Notes under the pieces: model-generated | Database searches by the model: none | Told to the model about the DNA's origin: nothing | Seen by the model: the letters and a program-made list of their open reading frames with translations, nothing else | Shown: in pieces, positions 52,906 to 62,136 of the stretch | Numbering within the stretch: position 1 is the first letter of the stretch | Layout of the letters: the number at the start of each line of letters is the position of its first letter | Program-made: the position numbers and the translations under genes | NCBI GenBank assembly: GCA_003427395.1 | Contig: BFEA01000052.1 | Coordinates: forward strand, 1,300,986 to 1,363,121 | Reading direction: 5' to 3' | Source of the DNA: Chara braunii | Lineage: Eukaryota > Streptophyta > Charophyceae > Charales > Characeae | DNA length: 62,136 bases

Positions 52906-53872
52906 AAAGAGGGAAAGAGAGGAAGAAAAAAAGGAGGAAGAAAAGGAAGAAAAAAAACCGTGAGGGACATTCTGGGAGAGGGAAAGGTCGGGAAGCTGGA
53001 GGGGAAACACAATCAGGCTGGGATAGAGGACTCTTGGGGGGGGGAAGGGTTAAACCAAGAACTTGATAGGGACGGACCGGCCGACGCTCAGCACATCAAG
53101 AAAAATGAGGGCATTAGCCTTGCTTCAGTGTAGACAGCAGTCGTAAGATCGTAGAAATATGTGTATAGCAGTGGACAATGGAGAAGGCTTTTAAGTTTTA
53201 ACCCCCTGCCTCATGGTTTTGCCTGTGTGCAAACTGGCTTGGGAGCAGCTGGTGCCCTGTGCAGGGCTAGGGCCCCTTTAAGAGCTTGATTGGACGAAGT
53301 GCTCGGGGCCAATGGCATTCACAGATTCCGCAGCAGGTCACGTCTGAAAACCAGTATGGGACGCTGGACCAGGTTTCCAGCTAGTCCTGAAATGGGTTAT
53401 GGCCCCAGCTCTCCGGGTTTGTTTGTGGATGGATTCCTGGCCTCCCCTTTTGCTTCTATAGTAAAAAGGTGGATTTTTAAGGGGGAAAGAAAAGGCGTTC
53501 ATCATGCTGTCCCTACAGCAAGTATGATATAAGAACGAAGAAAAGACCGCCTTTTGGCAGAAGACTTGGGGCTGGTTATCTTGTGGAGGATCGGCAGAAG
53601 TTGTGGGTAACGTGTGAACATTCCAAGTAACTTCGGCAATGTCTGCAAACATTAAAGCCGTTTTATGAGGCCGGCGGCAACTTGTGGAGCAATGCGCCGC
53701 AACTTATGTTGGGTACAATGGGCACATTGCTGATGCACCTTACCTTCTAGGCTTCTACCCAATGGAGCATATGTTTACGAGAAATTTTGAGTTGCTGTTA
53801 TGTGGAATATTTGGAAATACAAAATTGAAGGAGTTCTTGGGAGTAAAAAATAATAAAACAAACTGCATGCAG
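52906..53872. other. No gene recognised
   Basis: Starts with an AG-rich tract that may still belong to the SINE tail. Otherwise unique-looking sequence with only short open frames. Confidence 0.35.
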
Positions 53873-53893
53873 ATAGATAGATAGATAGATAGA

Positions 53894-53941
<48 letters not shown>
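53873..53941. repeat. (GATA)5 and (GA)21 microsatellite
   Basis: GATA units at 53873-53892 followed by a GA run 53899-53941. Confidence 0.95.
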
Positions 53942-53947
<6 letters not shown>

Positions 53948-54079
53948 GCTTTGCTAGGGATTCTTGATAATGTCCTGCACACTGTCACTTAACTTAGGAG
54001 GAGGAAGATTAAGAACAGTTTTTCAAAGATAAGCTTTTCCGTTTTTAAAGATCATCTTTTAGATTTGTTTAATTAAAAA

Positions 54080-54541
54080 CTTGTAAGCTTTCTATTCTGG
54101 GGAGCGTCAGCCCGGTTCCTATTCCACCGGCGAGTCAGAATACACATTACATTACAACGGAAACGCACACTTCCTTCCGTTTGGCCGAAGGACCCCTGAG
54201 CAGCATCGATTACTCCACCAATGGTGGTGGAGGATTGACTGTCAGCTTGCCGTGTCTCACTCTTTCCTTTCAGACCTGAAAACCAGTTCTGCCAAATAGT
54301 TCTAAGTCACCTAGAGGGGGCTCACCCCATAGTTTCTGCATACCTGAGTATTCCCAACTCATCTGCCCTGCCCGAGCGTCTTGGTATCCCCTATCCCATT
54401 AAGCCTATCCCTTTCTTTTAAGCGCTATTAAAACCCTACAAGGCCCTAAACCCTCAACCTGTAGAACTTCCTGTCCCTTCTGGTCTGGTTCTGTTGCCTT
54501 TGCGTGGTATAGGACCCTGAATCCTTGTACAAGGCCCTGCT

Positions 54542-54606
<65 letters not shown>

Positions 54607-54616
54607 CTTGTAAGCT
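54080..54616 (+). mobile_element. Poly(A)-tailed retroposon with 10-bp target-site duplication
   Basis: CTTGTAAGCT occurs at 54080-54089 and again at 54607-54616. Between them lies about 450 bp of sequence ending in 62 consecutive A (54543-54604) plus CC. Direct repeats at both ends and a long poly(A) tail are hallmarks of LINE-driven retroposition. The body has no open frame or convincing A/B boxes. Its first part aligns with 11820-12060, so it belongs to a family. It could be a SINE, a LINE 3' end or a retrocopy of a non-coding RNA. Confidence 0.7.
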
Positions 54617-54980
54617 ACTAAGTTTTGAAATTCCTATTTTGTAGAGCCCACACCAACCTAACAGGATCACCGCACCACTTGCCAAACGCCAACAGGTTGA
54701 ATGTATCTGTATTGGATCGCAATTCTTTAGATTCAGATTGTTGGCATTTGCCGGGTGGTGTGGCGGGATCATAATTCAGCTGCTTGACTCGCCATTCACA
54801 AAAGCTTTTTTTGACCTGTTGTCCATGGATTGCAGGAATTTTACTTTTTTATTTTGAATGGTGCTGAAACCTTCATAGTATCGAGGTCTGGGTCACTCTT
54901 TCATTGCCTATCACCCACCTCATGCAGCCTGATTGGTGAAATACATCTCCTGGAGCTAATCCCCTTAAGTAGTTTGTCAA

Positions 54981-55230
54981 TTGCACCCTTGTGTTGTATT
55001 CGAACAGGGAGTGTGCAGACTGCACCCTTGGACTGTATTAGTGCAAGGGGTGAGCAGACTGCCCCTCCCCCTGTGCTGTACATGAACAGGACTTGCATAG
55101 GGCCGAACCCTGTGTTCTATTCGAACAGGGGATAGCCAAAGCTGCCCCCCGTGTAGTATCTGGATGGGCAGAAACTGAATTAGGATCCCTTGCGTAGTAG
55201 TCAGATAGGCAGTGTTTGGATCAAAACCCT
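54981..55230. repeat. Degenerate minisatellite, units of about 55-60 bp
   Basis: Repeated pattern of GTGTTSTATTCGAACAGGG, then a GTGNGCAGACTGC-like spacer and CACCC, four to five times with rising divergence. Related units recur at 56430-56560. Confidence 0.65.
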
Positions 55231-57391
55231 CATGCGGTAATTAAATGGGTGAGGGTAAGACTGTTTTTAGTGCTTCACTCAAATGTGGAATGAAGTAAAT
55301 GATGCCTCAATGATCAATTTGAGCACTCAATACCAGGATGTTACTCCCGTGGAGCAGATCAGTAATTAGAAGTTAAACGAAATCCTTGCAAAGTCCGCAT
55401 ATATGCAAAGACAGTTAGTGTGTCTGTGCCTAGGAGAGGAAAGGACATGGACATGCAACGTGTGTGTCATGCTTCTACACAGATGGCCAGATCAAACACG
55501 TCATAAGCAGTTCTCACTCAAAAAGGTGGACAATGCACAGAGTGGGTGGTTTATACACAGAAAATTGATGTAACTAAGAGGGCAGATCAGACCCGGGGAA
55601 AACTGATCTTCCTTCAGCTATAACTCGGGATTTGGAGACTTTGCAAAACAGTTCTAATATGACGAGCGGTTTTCACTCCCACTTTCAGTAAAACACTCTC
55701 TCAACTCAGATCTCTGCTGGCTTATCTCCAGACAGTCTTACTTTGGTGAAATTCAGTGCAGATTGGATGTGGATCTTAGGGGAGTGACATATTTAGAAAG
55801 AGAACGGTGAAATCGGTGAATGGTCAGAATGCTACAGACCTAATGAAAACTTAGGAAGAAGTAGGTCTGCGAGATCTGAGAGAATGACAGATTCAGGGAG
55901 ACCTCAGAAACAGTATAATATGTGATATCTCAGAGAAAGCCGAGCTGTGTAAAAACTCAGAAAACCAATGTGTGCAGCGAGACTCGGAAAATACTAAAGT
56001 TTTGTGAGGTCTCAGAGCATTTTCAACAAAAAATTGGTATCGTTCTAGCAGAAAGAGCAGGGCCGCCTCACATGTCACGCATGCCACTTGAACTATGGTA
56101 AATGTTTCATGGCAGTCATGAAAAGGCTCCATTATTATCAGTAAGCCTAAATATTTTGTGGGAAAGTTCTCATCAGGAGTTTCTACTGCAAGTAGCCATT
56201 CAAAAGTTGCCTCAGTTTCCGCACAGGTTTTTGACTCCGTGATGGATTAGCGGCAATAACTATTGATTGGTGACAGCAATCAAAGATCGGATAGTATATC
56301 ATTAGAGGGAACTTCAATACTAAGAGTTTGACCGTTCAGATTTTTAATTTATCAAGGTTTAGACATAATAACAAATAATCGTGCGCGCATGATTATATCG
56401 CATGTGCGGTTTCCGATTCACGGTCACATGCTTGTTGCACCCTTGTGCAATATTTGAGCAGGGAGTGCACAGGCTGCACCCCTGTGCATTATTCAAACAC
56501 GGGAAGCGCATGCTACACACCAGTGCAATATATGAGTAGAAAACGGTGAGCTGTTGTGCAGTGTACAAAAAGGGAGGGGAGTAATAGCAAGCTACCCCTA
56601 TTCCACATGCAGTCAGACTGTGTTTTTGTGCAACATCTAAATGAGAATAACACTACAACTTTGAAGGCGAGTTCTCATGGGGATCCTAATGGATAATAAG
56701 ATGGGAATCTGGTAGAGCTTCGAAGCAGTGAGAGGTACGGTACAGTACTAGAAAGTATTACCTATCACCAATACATTAATCAGAGTGCATGACTCACCAG
56801 TCTGCATCACTTGGTAGAATTGCCAATACTCAGTAGTCCCTCCCAGACACAGGGTAGTAGGACACAATGTTTGACGGTTTGACAGACTCAGGAGCAGGGG
56901 TCTAAGAACTACAACCTCAAGTCTGTCAAGACGCAGTAATAGTAAAATCAGTTGACTCAGAGTTCCAAACCAGAGAGTAGGAGGGAACTCAGGATTGAAA
57001 ACTCAATTCACACAGCGAGATCGGATTCAAGCTATCACGTAGACTTACCGAAACTCGGAAGCAGCAACACAACAAATCAGGGTAGTTTCATGTCAGATTT
57101 CAACAAAATTTCAGAGTAGTTTTCGGGTCGGTATTCAGTTCAGTCTCTGCAGAGCTCAATGCAGACTCGATGTAATCAGTTCAATCTCTCAGTAATTTCA
57201 GTTCGGATTCAGTGAACTTGGTTTTATCTCTGCAAGTACAGTTCAATTTCAAAATTAAGATATAAGTGAGGTTTCTCAAGAGACTTTCAACTTTGTTCTC
57301 AGTGCTATGTCAGCGACTTCATCTCAGTTTCAATAAGCTCACTTTGGTGGACCTAATCTTCACTAGTCCAGATTAGTTTTCAGTCTATTCA
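55231..57391. repeat. Degenerate CAGT/TCAG-rich region with minisatellite remnants
   Basis: No open frame of note. Short phrases such as TCAGTTCAGTCTC, AACTCAGA and AGACTCGG recur irregularly, becoming denser after 57100. A second cluster of the 54981-type units lies at 56430-56560. It looks like an old tandem array. Confidence 0.5.
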
Positions 57392-58022
57392 GTAAACTCC
57401 ATGGCTACAATCCGGACGTCCGGACCGCCGTCCGGACGGTCTGGATTCAGTCCGGAATCCAGACGTCCGGTCTGGAAGGTCCGGATCTGGCAAATTTCGA
57501 AAAAAAAAAGAAAAAAAAAACGGTCCAGGACCCTTCCCCATTGAGGAGCCAAGCCCCCAAAATTGTTTTGGGGGTTTTTCAGGCCCGTTTATGTTTTTTT
57601 TGGGGGTCCGGACATGCTCTCTCTCTATAGTAATTTATTAGACAACCCCAATTTTTTAATTATTAATAATTCATTACCTTTTATTAGTTTTTAAAGTCTT
57701 TTTTTAAGCTTTTTATAGTTTTTGACTTATAACTTAAGTCTGGTTAGGAATTCTGACATGACTCTGAGGCCAAAGTGGTTTGCGTTGTTACTCTGCATAA
57801 CATACTGTTTTTTCAGATTTTTTTTTTTTTTTTTTGTGAAATGGTCCGGACATTTCCGGACCTGTCCAGACTTCCGGACCGTCCGGATCCCCCCATGTCC
57901 GGAGGTCCGGAAATGTCCGGAATTCCGGACGTCCGGAAACTACCGGACACGGGTCCGGTTCCATGTTTGGAAATGTCCGGGTCCGGGTCCGGGTCCGGGT
58001 CTGGCGTAGCCATGGTAAACTC
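57392..58022. mobile_element. Non-autonomous hAT-like DNA transposon with 8-bp TSD
   Basis: GTAAACTC at 57392-57399 and 58015-58022 is an exact 8-bp target-site duplication. The element (57400-58014, 615 bp) has a perfect 9-bp terminal inverted repeat, CATGGCTAC/GTAGCCATG. Both ends carry dense clusters of TCCGGAC motifs (57411-57486 and 57843-58000), while the middle is AT-rich. An 8-bp duplication and clustered subterminal motifs are typical of hAT elements, whose transposase binds subterminal repeats. No transposase is encoded. The aspartate/proline-rich frames across the motif clusters are not genes. Confidence 0.8.
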
Positions 58023-58555
58023 TGACCAGCCGCAGTGATTTCAGTTTCATCTTAGAAAGTCCAGTTTTGTTTGGGTGCGTTCATTTCATACATTATGAAA
58101 ACAGTTTAATCTCAGACAATTCATACCAGATTTTGTGATTCTAGTTTGATCTCAGTAAGCTCGGGTCAGCTTCAGTGAGCTTAGTCTCTGTAAGTTAAAT
58201 CAGCATCAGTATATTCAGATCAGTTTCAGTATGCTCACCATATATTCCAGGGAACTCATATCAATTTCAGTAAGCAGAGAATTCAGATCAGTTTCACTAA
58301 GTTCATTGCAGATACAACGAGTTCAAATCAATCTCAGTGAGCTCAGATCAACGAGTTCAGTTCAACATTGATTTCACATGTAAGTGTGACTCTTAGAGAG
58401 AACTTCAGTTCAACTCTCAGTTCAGTTCTCAGTTCAGCTTCAGTAAATTCAATGCAGTCTCATTTTTAGTGAGTCCAATCTCGGTGAATCAATCACTAAG
58501 CTCAATTCAATCTCAGTGATCAGAATTTACTCTAAGTAGACTACGTTTTCATGAG
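58023..58555. repeat. Continuation of CAGT/TCAG-rich degenerate array
   Basis: Same sequence style as 57100-57391, with TCAGTTTCAGTAAGCTCA-like phrases every 20-40 bases. The hAT-like element is inserted into this array. Confidence 0.55.
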
Positions 58556-58680
58556 ATGTGGTAGTAGCGACGACGCTGGTCACAACAGTCAGTCCCGATG
58601 GTAGCAGCGACGCCGCCGGTCACAACGGACAGATCCGATGACAGAAGCGATAATGCTGGTCATAGCGGGCTCTCCTGGTG
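58556..58680. repeat. Tandem repeat, about 48 bp, three units
   Basis: GTAGTAGCGACGACGCTGGTCACAAC, GTAGCAGCGACGCCGCCGGTCACAAC and a third, more diverged unit (CAGAAGCGATAATGCTGGTCATAGC) are spaced 46-50 bases apart, each followed by a CCGATG-type spacer. Confidence 0.75.
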
Positions 58681-59530
58681 AAAGCAAGTTGATCTTGTCT
58701 TGTCAAGTTGGTCAGTGTCCTGCCTATTGATCGTTTTTCAGTTACTGTCTGCTCATGCCTTAGTTTTTTATCCTAAATGACATTATGATGTGCGTGCATG
58801 TTATTTGATTATTCGGTTTTTATTATTACATTTATTCGGTTTTTATTATTACATGATTTTTGCTGTTCCGAATCAAAATTATAAAAGATTCCTAAGATTG
58901 GGGACCGGCGAAGACCGCAATTGAAGGGTCTCGCTCGAAGCCGGACGCACACAATAGGAAGGGATTTGCTTTATTTAATTTATTGCAAATATCATCCAAA
59001 TCCTGCGTGACGGCCTGTTGGCTTTCTAGTCGCCCGATGTGGCCCGACTGAAAAAAGTGCGACAGCGCCAAGATCTTAGCTGCACAGGACCGGAAACATC
59101 CGTTGTGTACGTTGTGGTGGGGGAAAGCGCAGGCCCATGGGCCAACCACTGGTTGGAGAGCCCTCTCCAACCGTACACGACAAATTAGAGGCCGTAGACA
59201 CTTGTCTGTAGCAGCACAGTCGCGAGTTTCAGGTCGATTTCATAAGTGTTTTGGACCTGTCTCCAAACGGGAGTGTTTGCAGGTGGGCGGAGAGAGCGCT
59301 CTCAAAACCCATCTTCTCACCACTCTCCAACATTTTTTCGACGGCGAGTTTCGAGAGTAGGTGTGGCGATGATCCCTCTCTCCAAAACTGGGTTTTCGGG
59401 ATAGGTGTGGCGAGCCCCTAAGTGCAAGCCAGGCACCTACTCGCCAAACTTGGCGTATGGGGCATAGTGCAGTCAGGCGCCTACTCGCCAAACTTGGCGT
59501 ATGGAGGGTAGTGTCACCAGGCCCTCAGGG
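58681..59530. other. No gene recognised; small tandem repeats
   Basis: A 23-bp tandem duplication (TTATTCGGTTTTTATTATTACA, twice) lies at 58811-58856. A TACTCGCCAAACTTGGCGTATGG phrase is repeated near 59440 and 59480. Open frames are short. Confidence 0.5.
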
Positions 59531-59533
59531 CAT

Positions 59534-59797
59534 CGCCACACCACTCTTGAAATGTGCAAAATGAGAATGAACTTTCCGCTAGAACACGACCAGATGCACC
59601 CGCCACATTTTTATTTTTTTCACATTTCAAGAGTGGTGTGGCGAGGCCCGTAGTCTTGAGCCTCGCTCCAGTACTCAACCATCAACACGCATCTGGCAAT
59701 TCAGAAATACTCCGTTTTACTCATCACGTTCCTTCATCTGGGTTAGAACTCGGGTTTGCATTTCAACAGTTCATGGGTCTACGCACTGAGGGCATAC
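59534..59797 (-). mobile_element. tRNA-derived SINE copy with inverted 3' end
   Basis: On the minus strand from 59797 a degenerate A box (CTCAGTGCGTAGACCC) and B box (GAGTTCTAACCC) align with the SINE at 52753. The stretch between, GTTGAAATGCAAACCC, is nearly identical to that copy. The sequence continues through AAGACTACGGGCCT. The far end is a small fold-back: CGCCACACCACTCTTGAAATGTG at 59534-59556 is perfectly complementary to 59622-59644 (23 bp). Confidence 0.6.
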
Positions 59798-59800
59798 TCA

Positions 59801-60218
59801 GGGCATACTCACACGGGGACCTATAATCCCAAAATCTCCAAAAAAAGGGGAAAAGGTCGGTCACACGAATCTACCAAATTCGCAAATGTAGTATTCCAGT
59901 GCCCATTTGCCAGCGGCCTGGGAAGCCGCGGGGCAAGGGATTTTGCGGTCACCTCTGGAGGTGACCGCAAATTCCTTTTTCTTATTTTTGCATTTTCTTC
60001 AAAAATTGGCAAAAAATCGTTCACAAAAGTTCACGCACAATTGGTGGATGGTGCCGTGTGACCAGCCAAGTACCAAATCCCCATTATTTCATACGGTCGG
60101 GATCTTGTCCCGTCTGAAAAGGTACAACAGTGTGACGTGAACCATGCCCGAAACCTCAAATCGGCTCTTCCCAAATCCGCATATTTTACAGATTTGGGGT
60201 CGCCGTGTGAGTATGCCC
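59801..60218 (+). mobile_element. MITE, unit A
   Basis: A 418-bp element with terminal inverted repeats GGGCATACTCACACGG...CCGTGTGAGTATGCCC, extending to 21 bp with one mismatch. TCA flanks both ends, a possible 3-bp target duplication, which would suit a PIF/Harbinger-like origin. It has no coding capacity. Confidence 0.75.
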
Positions 60219-60508
60219 TCACACGGGGACCTATAATCTCAAAATCACACAAAAAAGGGGAAACGCCGGTCACATGGATCTACCAAATTCACAAATGTAC
60301 TATTCCAGTACCCATTTGTCAGCGGTCTTGGAAGCCGCGGGGCAAGGGATTTGAGGTGACCGCAAATGCCTTTTTTTTTTTGCGTTTTCTTCAAAATTAG
60401 CAAAATTCGTTCACAAAAAGTTCTTGCACAATTTGTGGATGGTGCCGCGTGACCAGCCAAGTACCAAATCCCCATTTCTCCAGACGGCTGCGACCTTGTC
60501 CCATATGA
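60219..60508 (+). mobile_element. MITE, unit B (truncated, direct)
   Basis: Begins TCACACGGGGACCTATAATC directly after unit A and follows it in the same orientation. It breaks off after CTTGTCCCATATGA where unit C begins. Confidence 0.75.
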
Positions 60509-60763
60509 GGGCATACTCACACGGCGACCCCAAATCCGCAAAATATGCGGATTTGGAAAGGGCCGATTTGAGGTTTTGGGCATGGTTCACGTCACACTAC
60601 TGTACCTTTTCAGATGGGACAAGGTCGCGACCGTTTGGAGAAATGGGGATTTGGTTCTTGGCTGGTCACATGGCGCCATCCACCAATTGTGCAAGAACTT
60701 TTGTGAACGATGTTTTGCCAATTTTTGAAGAAAATGCAAAAAAAAAAAAAGGAATTTGTGGTC
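60509..60763 (-). mobile_element. MITE, unit C (inverted, interrupted)
   Basis: Begins with the terminal repeat GGGCATACTCACACGGCGAC and runs as the reverse complement of unit A. It stops at GGAATTTGTGGTC, in the middle of the unit, exactly where the GYP-4 LTR begins. Confidence 0.8.
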
Positions 60764-60990
60764 TGTGACGCCCAACCTCACGCCAGGGGCGACTTCCTGA
60801 TCGGAGTGGGATGTGGGCCTGGAAGTGCGAAATGGGGTGTGCCTAGGATTTTTGGGGAAGTGGGGGTGGAGTCCCAGATCAGAACTGAGATCTCCTGTGG
60901 CAGAGTTGTAAGGGTACGGGTGCAATTAGGCTAGGGGCTGGTTATGACCGTCGTTACGACCGTGCATCCGGGGCTGTCGAGTCCTTTGTT

Positions 60991-61455
60991 TTACTGGTGA
61001 TTTGGGGGAGGCCCACGACGCGGTTCCCGAGGCTCGGTCCTTCGGAAGTCGCCACGTGGCGCCTGTCGCCGCGCGTTGTGGTCGGGCGCCGGCGCTTCGG
61101 GGGTCCGCCGGTAGTTGCGTCGTCTGCAATTTCCACACGGTGTACGGGGCCAGAACTGGGTGATGGAATTCCACGGGACGACTGTTAGCTGATGATAGGG
61201 GAGAAGAAGGCGGAAGGGAGGGAAATAAGTAGAGACAACGATGAAGCCGGGAGATATGAAATAGTGTGTGTTGTCTGAAGTGGGAAAATCAGGATACCTC
61301 GGATCGTTTGTGGTGGCACAGTGAAACTCCCAGGGACACAATCGGTTCTCGTTTAAACAAGGGAATCCCGGGCGTCTCTGTCTGATACACTCTTCCACCC
61401 AAGGGTTGAAATATTTCGGGTCCCACAATGAATCCGAATCCCTCGAATACGACAT
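60991..61455 (-). CDS. LTR-resident ORF of unknown function, diverged homologue
   Basis: A 154-residue frame from ATG 61455, in the same place relative to the LTR end as 27605-28183. Shared with that copy are FPCL.EN.RLC, then DPR..D.P..DNT.Y.ISPGF, then FPPF.LLLPYHQLTVVPWNS, and a C-x2-C pair (CGNC here, CEEC there). The N-terminus (MSYSRDSDSLWDPKYFNPWV) and the arginine/proline-rich C-terminus differ. Open over its whole length despite strong DNA divergence, it supports a real protein rather than a chance frame. No known family recognised. Confidence 0.6.
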   Translation of the reverse strand: MSYSRDSDSLWDPKYFNPWVEECIRQRRPGFPCLNENRLCPWEFHCATTNDPRYPDFPTSDNTHYFISPGFIVVSTYFPPFRLLLPYHQLTVVPWNSITQFWPRTPCGNCRRRNYRRTPEAPAPDHNARRQAPRGDFRRTEPREPRRGPPPNHQ

Positions 61456-62071
61456 TTTATCATTACGGACTAGCGAAATTCCTTCGGTACGAGTTTAACC
61501 GACCGGGGAATTTCCGGGTTAGTCCTGGTTTTCGATGGTTGCAGGTCACCGCGCGTGAGTACGTGTAGGCCGCGCAGATTGGATCGCGCTTACACGTGCT
61601 CAGGCGAGATGATCGCTCCATCAGAGTGCAAAGTGGTCACCGAATACGTCCACCCATTCACCTATTCATTCCATGTCCTTGCAAATTGTGTACGTGAGTG
61701 GGCGACACATACATCAAGGCCCTACAATCAATCATCAATCCAATCTTCAGCTATATGAGCAACAACAGGGAGAGAAGCAGCAGACATACCATTCATTCCA
61801 CACAAGGCAACATCCATTCATTCAATCAAAAATGTCCGGAATACAGGGGTGATCTCAGCAAGCAAACATGCGACCCGTTGCGAATGCTAAAGGCAAAAAA
61901 AGGGTTGATCACCCGAAACGGAAATCCAAACCCGCAGAAAACAAAAGAAAAGCTGAGACAAAAATAGTCGAAAACGAAATAAAGGCAAATCACCTGTTGT
62001 CGAGTCCCAAAATTTATATACAAGATGAAGGAGAGGATAAAGAAAATTGCAAATCCACGCCCATCCGCCTC

Positions 62072-62073
<2 letters not shown>

Positions 62074-62136
<63 letters not shown>
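62074..62136. repeat. (CT)31 microsatellite at window end
   Basis: Pure CT run to the last base; it continues beyond the window. Confidence 0.95.

Larger units (their letters stand above)
60764..62136 (-). mobile_element. GYP-4: minus-strand gypsy LTR running off the window
   Basis: Starts TGTGACGCCCAACCTCACG, the reverse complement of the GYP-3 3' LTR end. It shares the GAAGTCGC and GATCAGGAAG-type blocks and carries a homologue of the LTR-resident ORF. It lies within MITE unit C, so it inserted there; the other MITE half should lie beyond the window. Only the U5-side of the LTR up to the ORF is clearly homologous to GYP-3. From about 61500 to 62073 no similarity or gene is evident. Confidence 0.7.

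Noticed and set aside
53290-53652. Overlapping 80- and 104-residue frames
   Set aside because: Short, mutually antisense, no motif or repeat match; cannot be supported as genes.
57813-58013. Frame with Asp-Pro repeats on the minus strand
   Set aside because: Product of GGGTCC/TCCGGA repeats at the end of the hAT-like element.
60097-60770. Several 100-residue frames in the MITE array
   Set aside because: They occur in direct and inverted copies with frameshifts between units and show no conservation of frame.

Overview
The window looks like nuclear DNA from a large, repeat-rich eukaryotic genome, most likely a streptophyte green alga of the Chara type. Seen directly: Ty3/gypsy pol genes (one with a chromodomain), a primer site matching the plant initiator-tRNA(Met) type, a LINE, tRNA-derived SINEs, very long CT, CA, GA and GAT microsatellites, and scaffold gaps. 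The assignment to Chara is inference from the style of the gag-pol proteins; no taxonomic marker is present. There is no sign of bacterial gene organisation.

Layout. 1-1040: G-run, microsatellites and a minus-strand fragment of a gypsy LTR. 2262-3664: repeat family X ending in a GAT-rich array. 4190-7840: a broken minus-strand LINE. 9300-12900: SINE copies, GGCC-rich tandem repeats, a gap and three 95-bp repeats. 13397-18782: plus-strand chromovirus GYP-1 (decayed gag-pol, intact-looking integrase core, chromodomain, polypurine tract, 3' LTR). Its LTR end sits exactly against the reverse transcriptase of a minus-strand gypsy element, GYP-2 (18783-22224). 22823-22942: a cluster of GGTCAA motifs. 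24464-26215: a second copy of family X. 26355-38738: GYP-3, a 12.4-kb gypsy element with 2-kb LTRs, TATA boxes, a primer site, decayed gag-pol, a PHD-finger-like segment before the integrase and unknown ORFs after it. 41042-42312: a probable solo LTR related to GYP-1.

The only convincing host-type gene is a single-exon reading frame at 44110-51945 for a very large protein (about 2,611 residues) of unknown function, apparently alpha-helical. To its right are a SINE, a poly(A) retroposon with target-site duplication, degenerate minisatellites, a 615-bp hAT-like element with an exact 8-bp target-site duplication (57400-58014), a head-to-tail/inverted MITE array (59801-60763) and a minus-strand gypsy LTR (GYP-4) inserted into the last MITE and running off the window.

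The most interesting unexplained item is a protein-coding frame lying inside the GYP LTRs (27605-28183, broken at 37954-38503, and diverged at 60991-61455). The two diverged copies differ mainly at synonymous sites in their core, so this LTR-resident protein seems to have been under selection. Other points of note are the PHD-like finger, the inverted zinc-knuckle segment of GYP-3, a conserved 37-nt exon-like module on the antisense strand of the GYP-1 type LTR, and recurrent short tandem duplications throughout. Nearly all transposon genes are broken, so the region reads as a nested transposon graveyard around one large gene.
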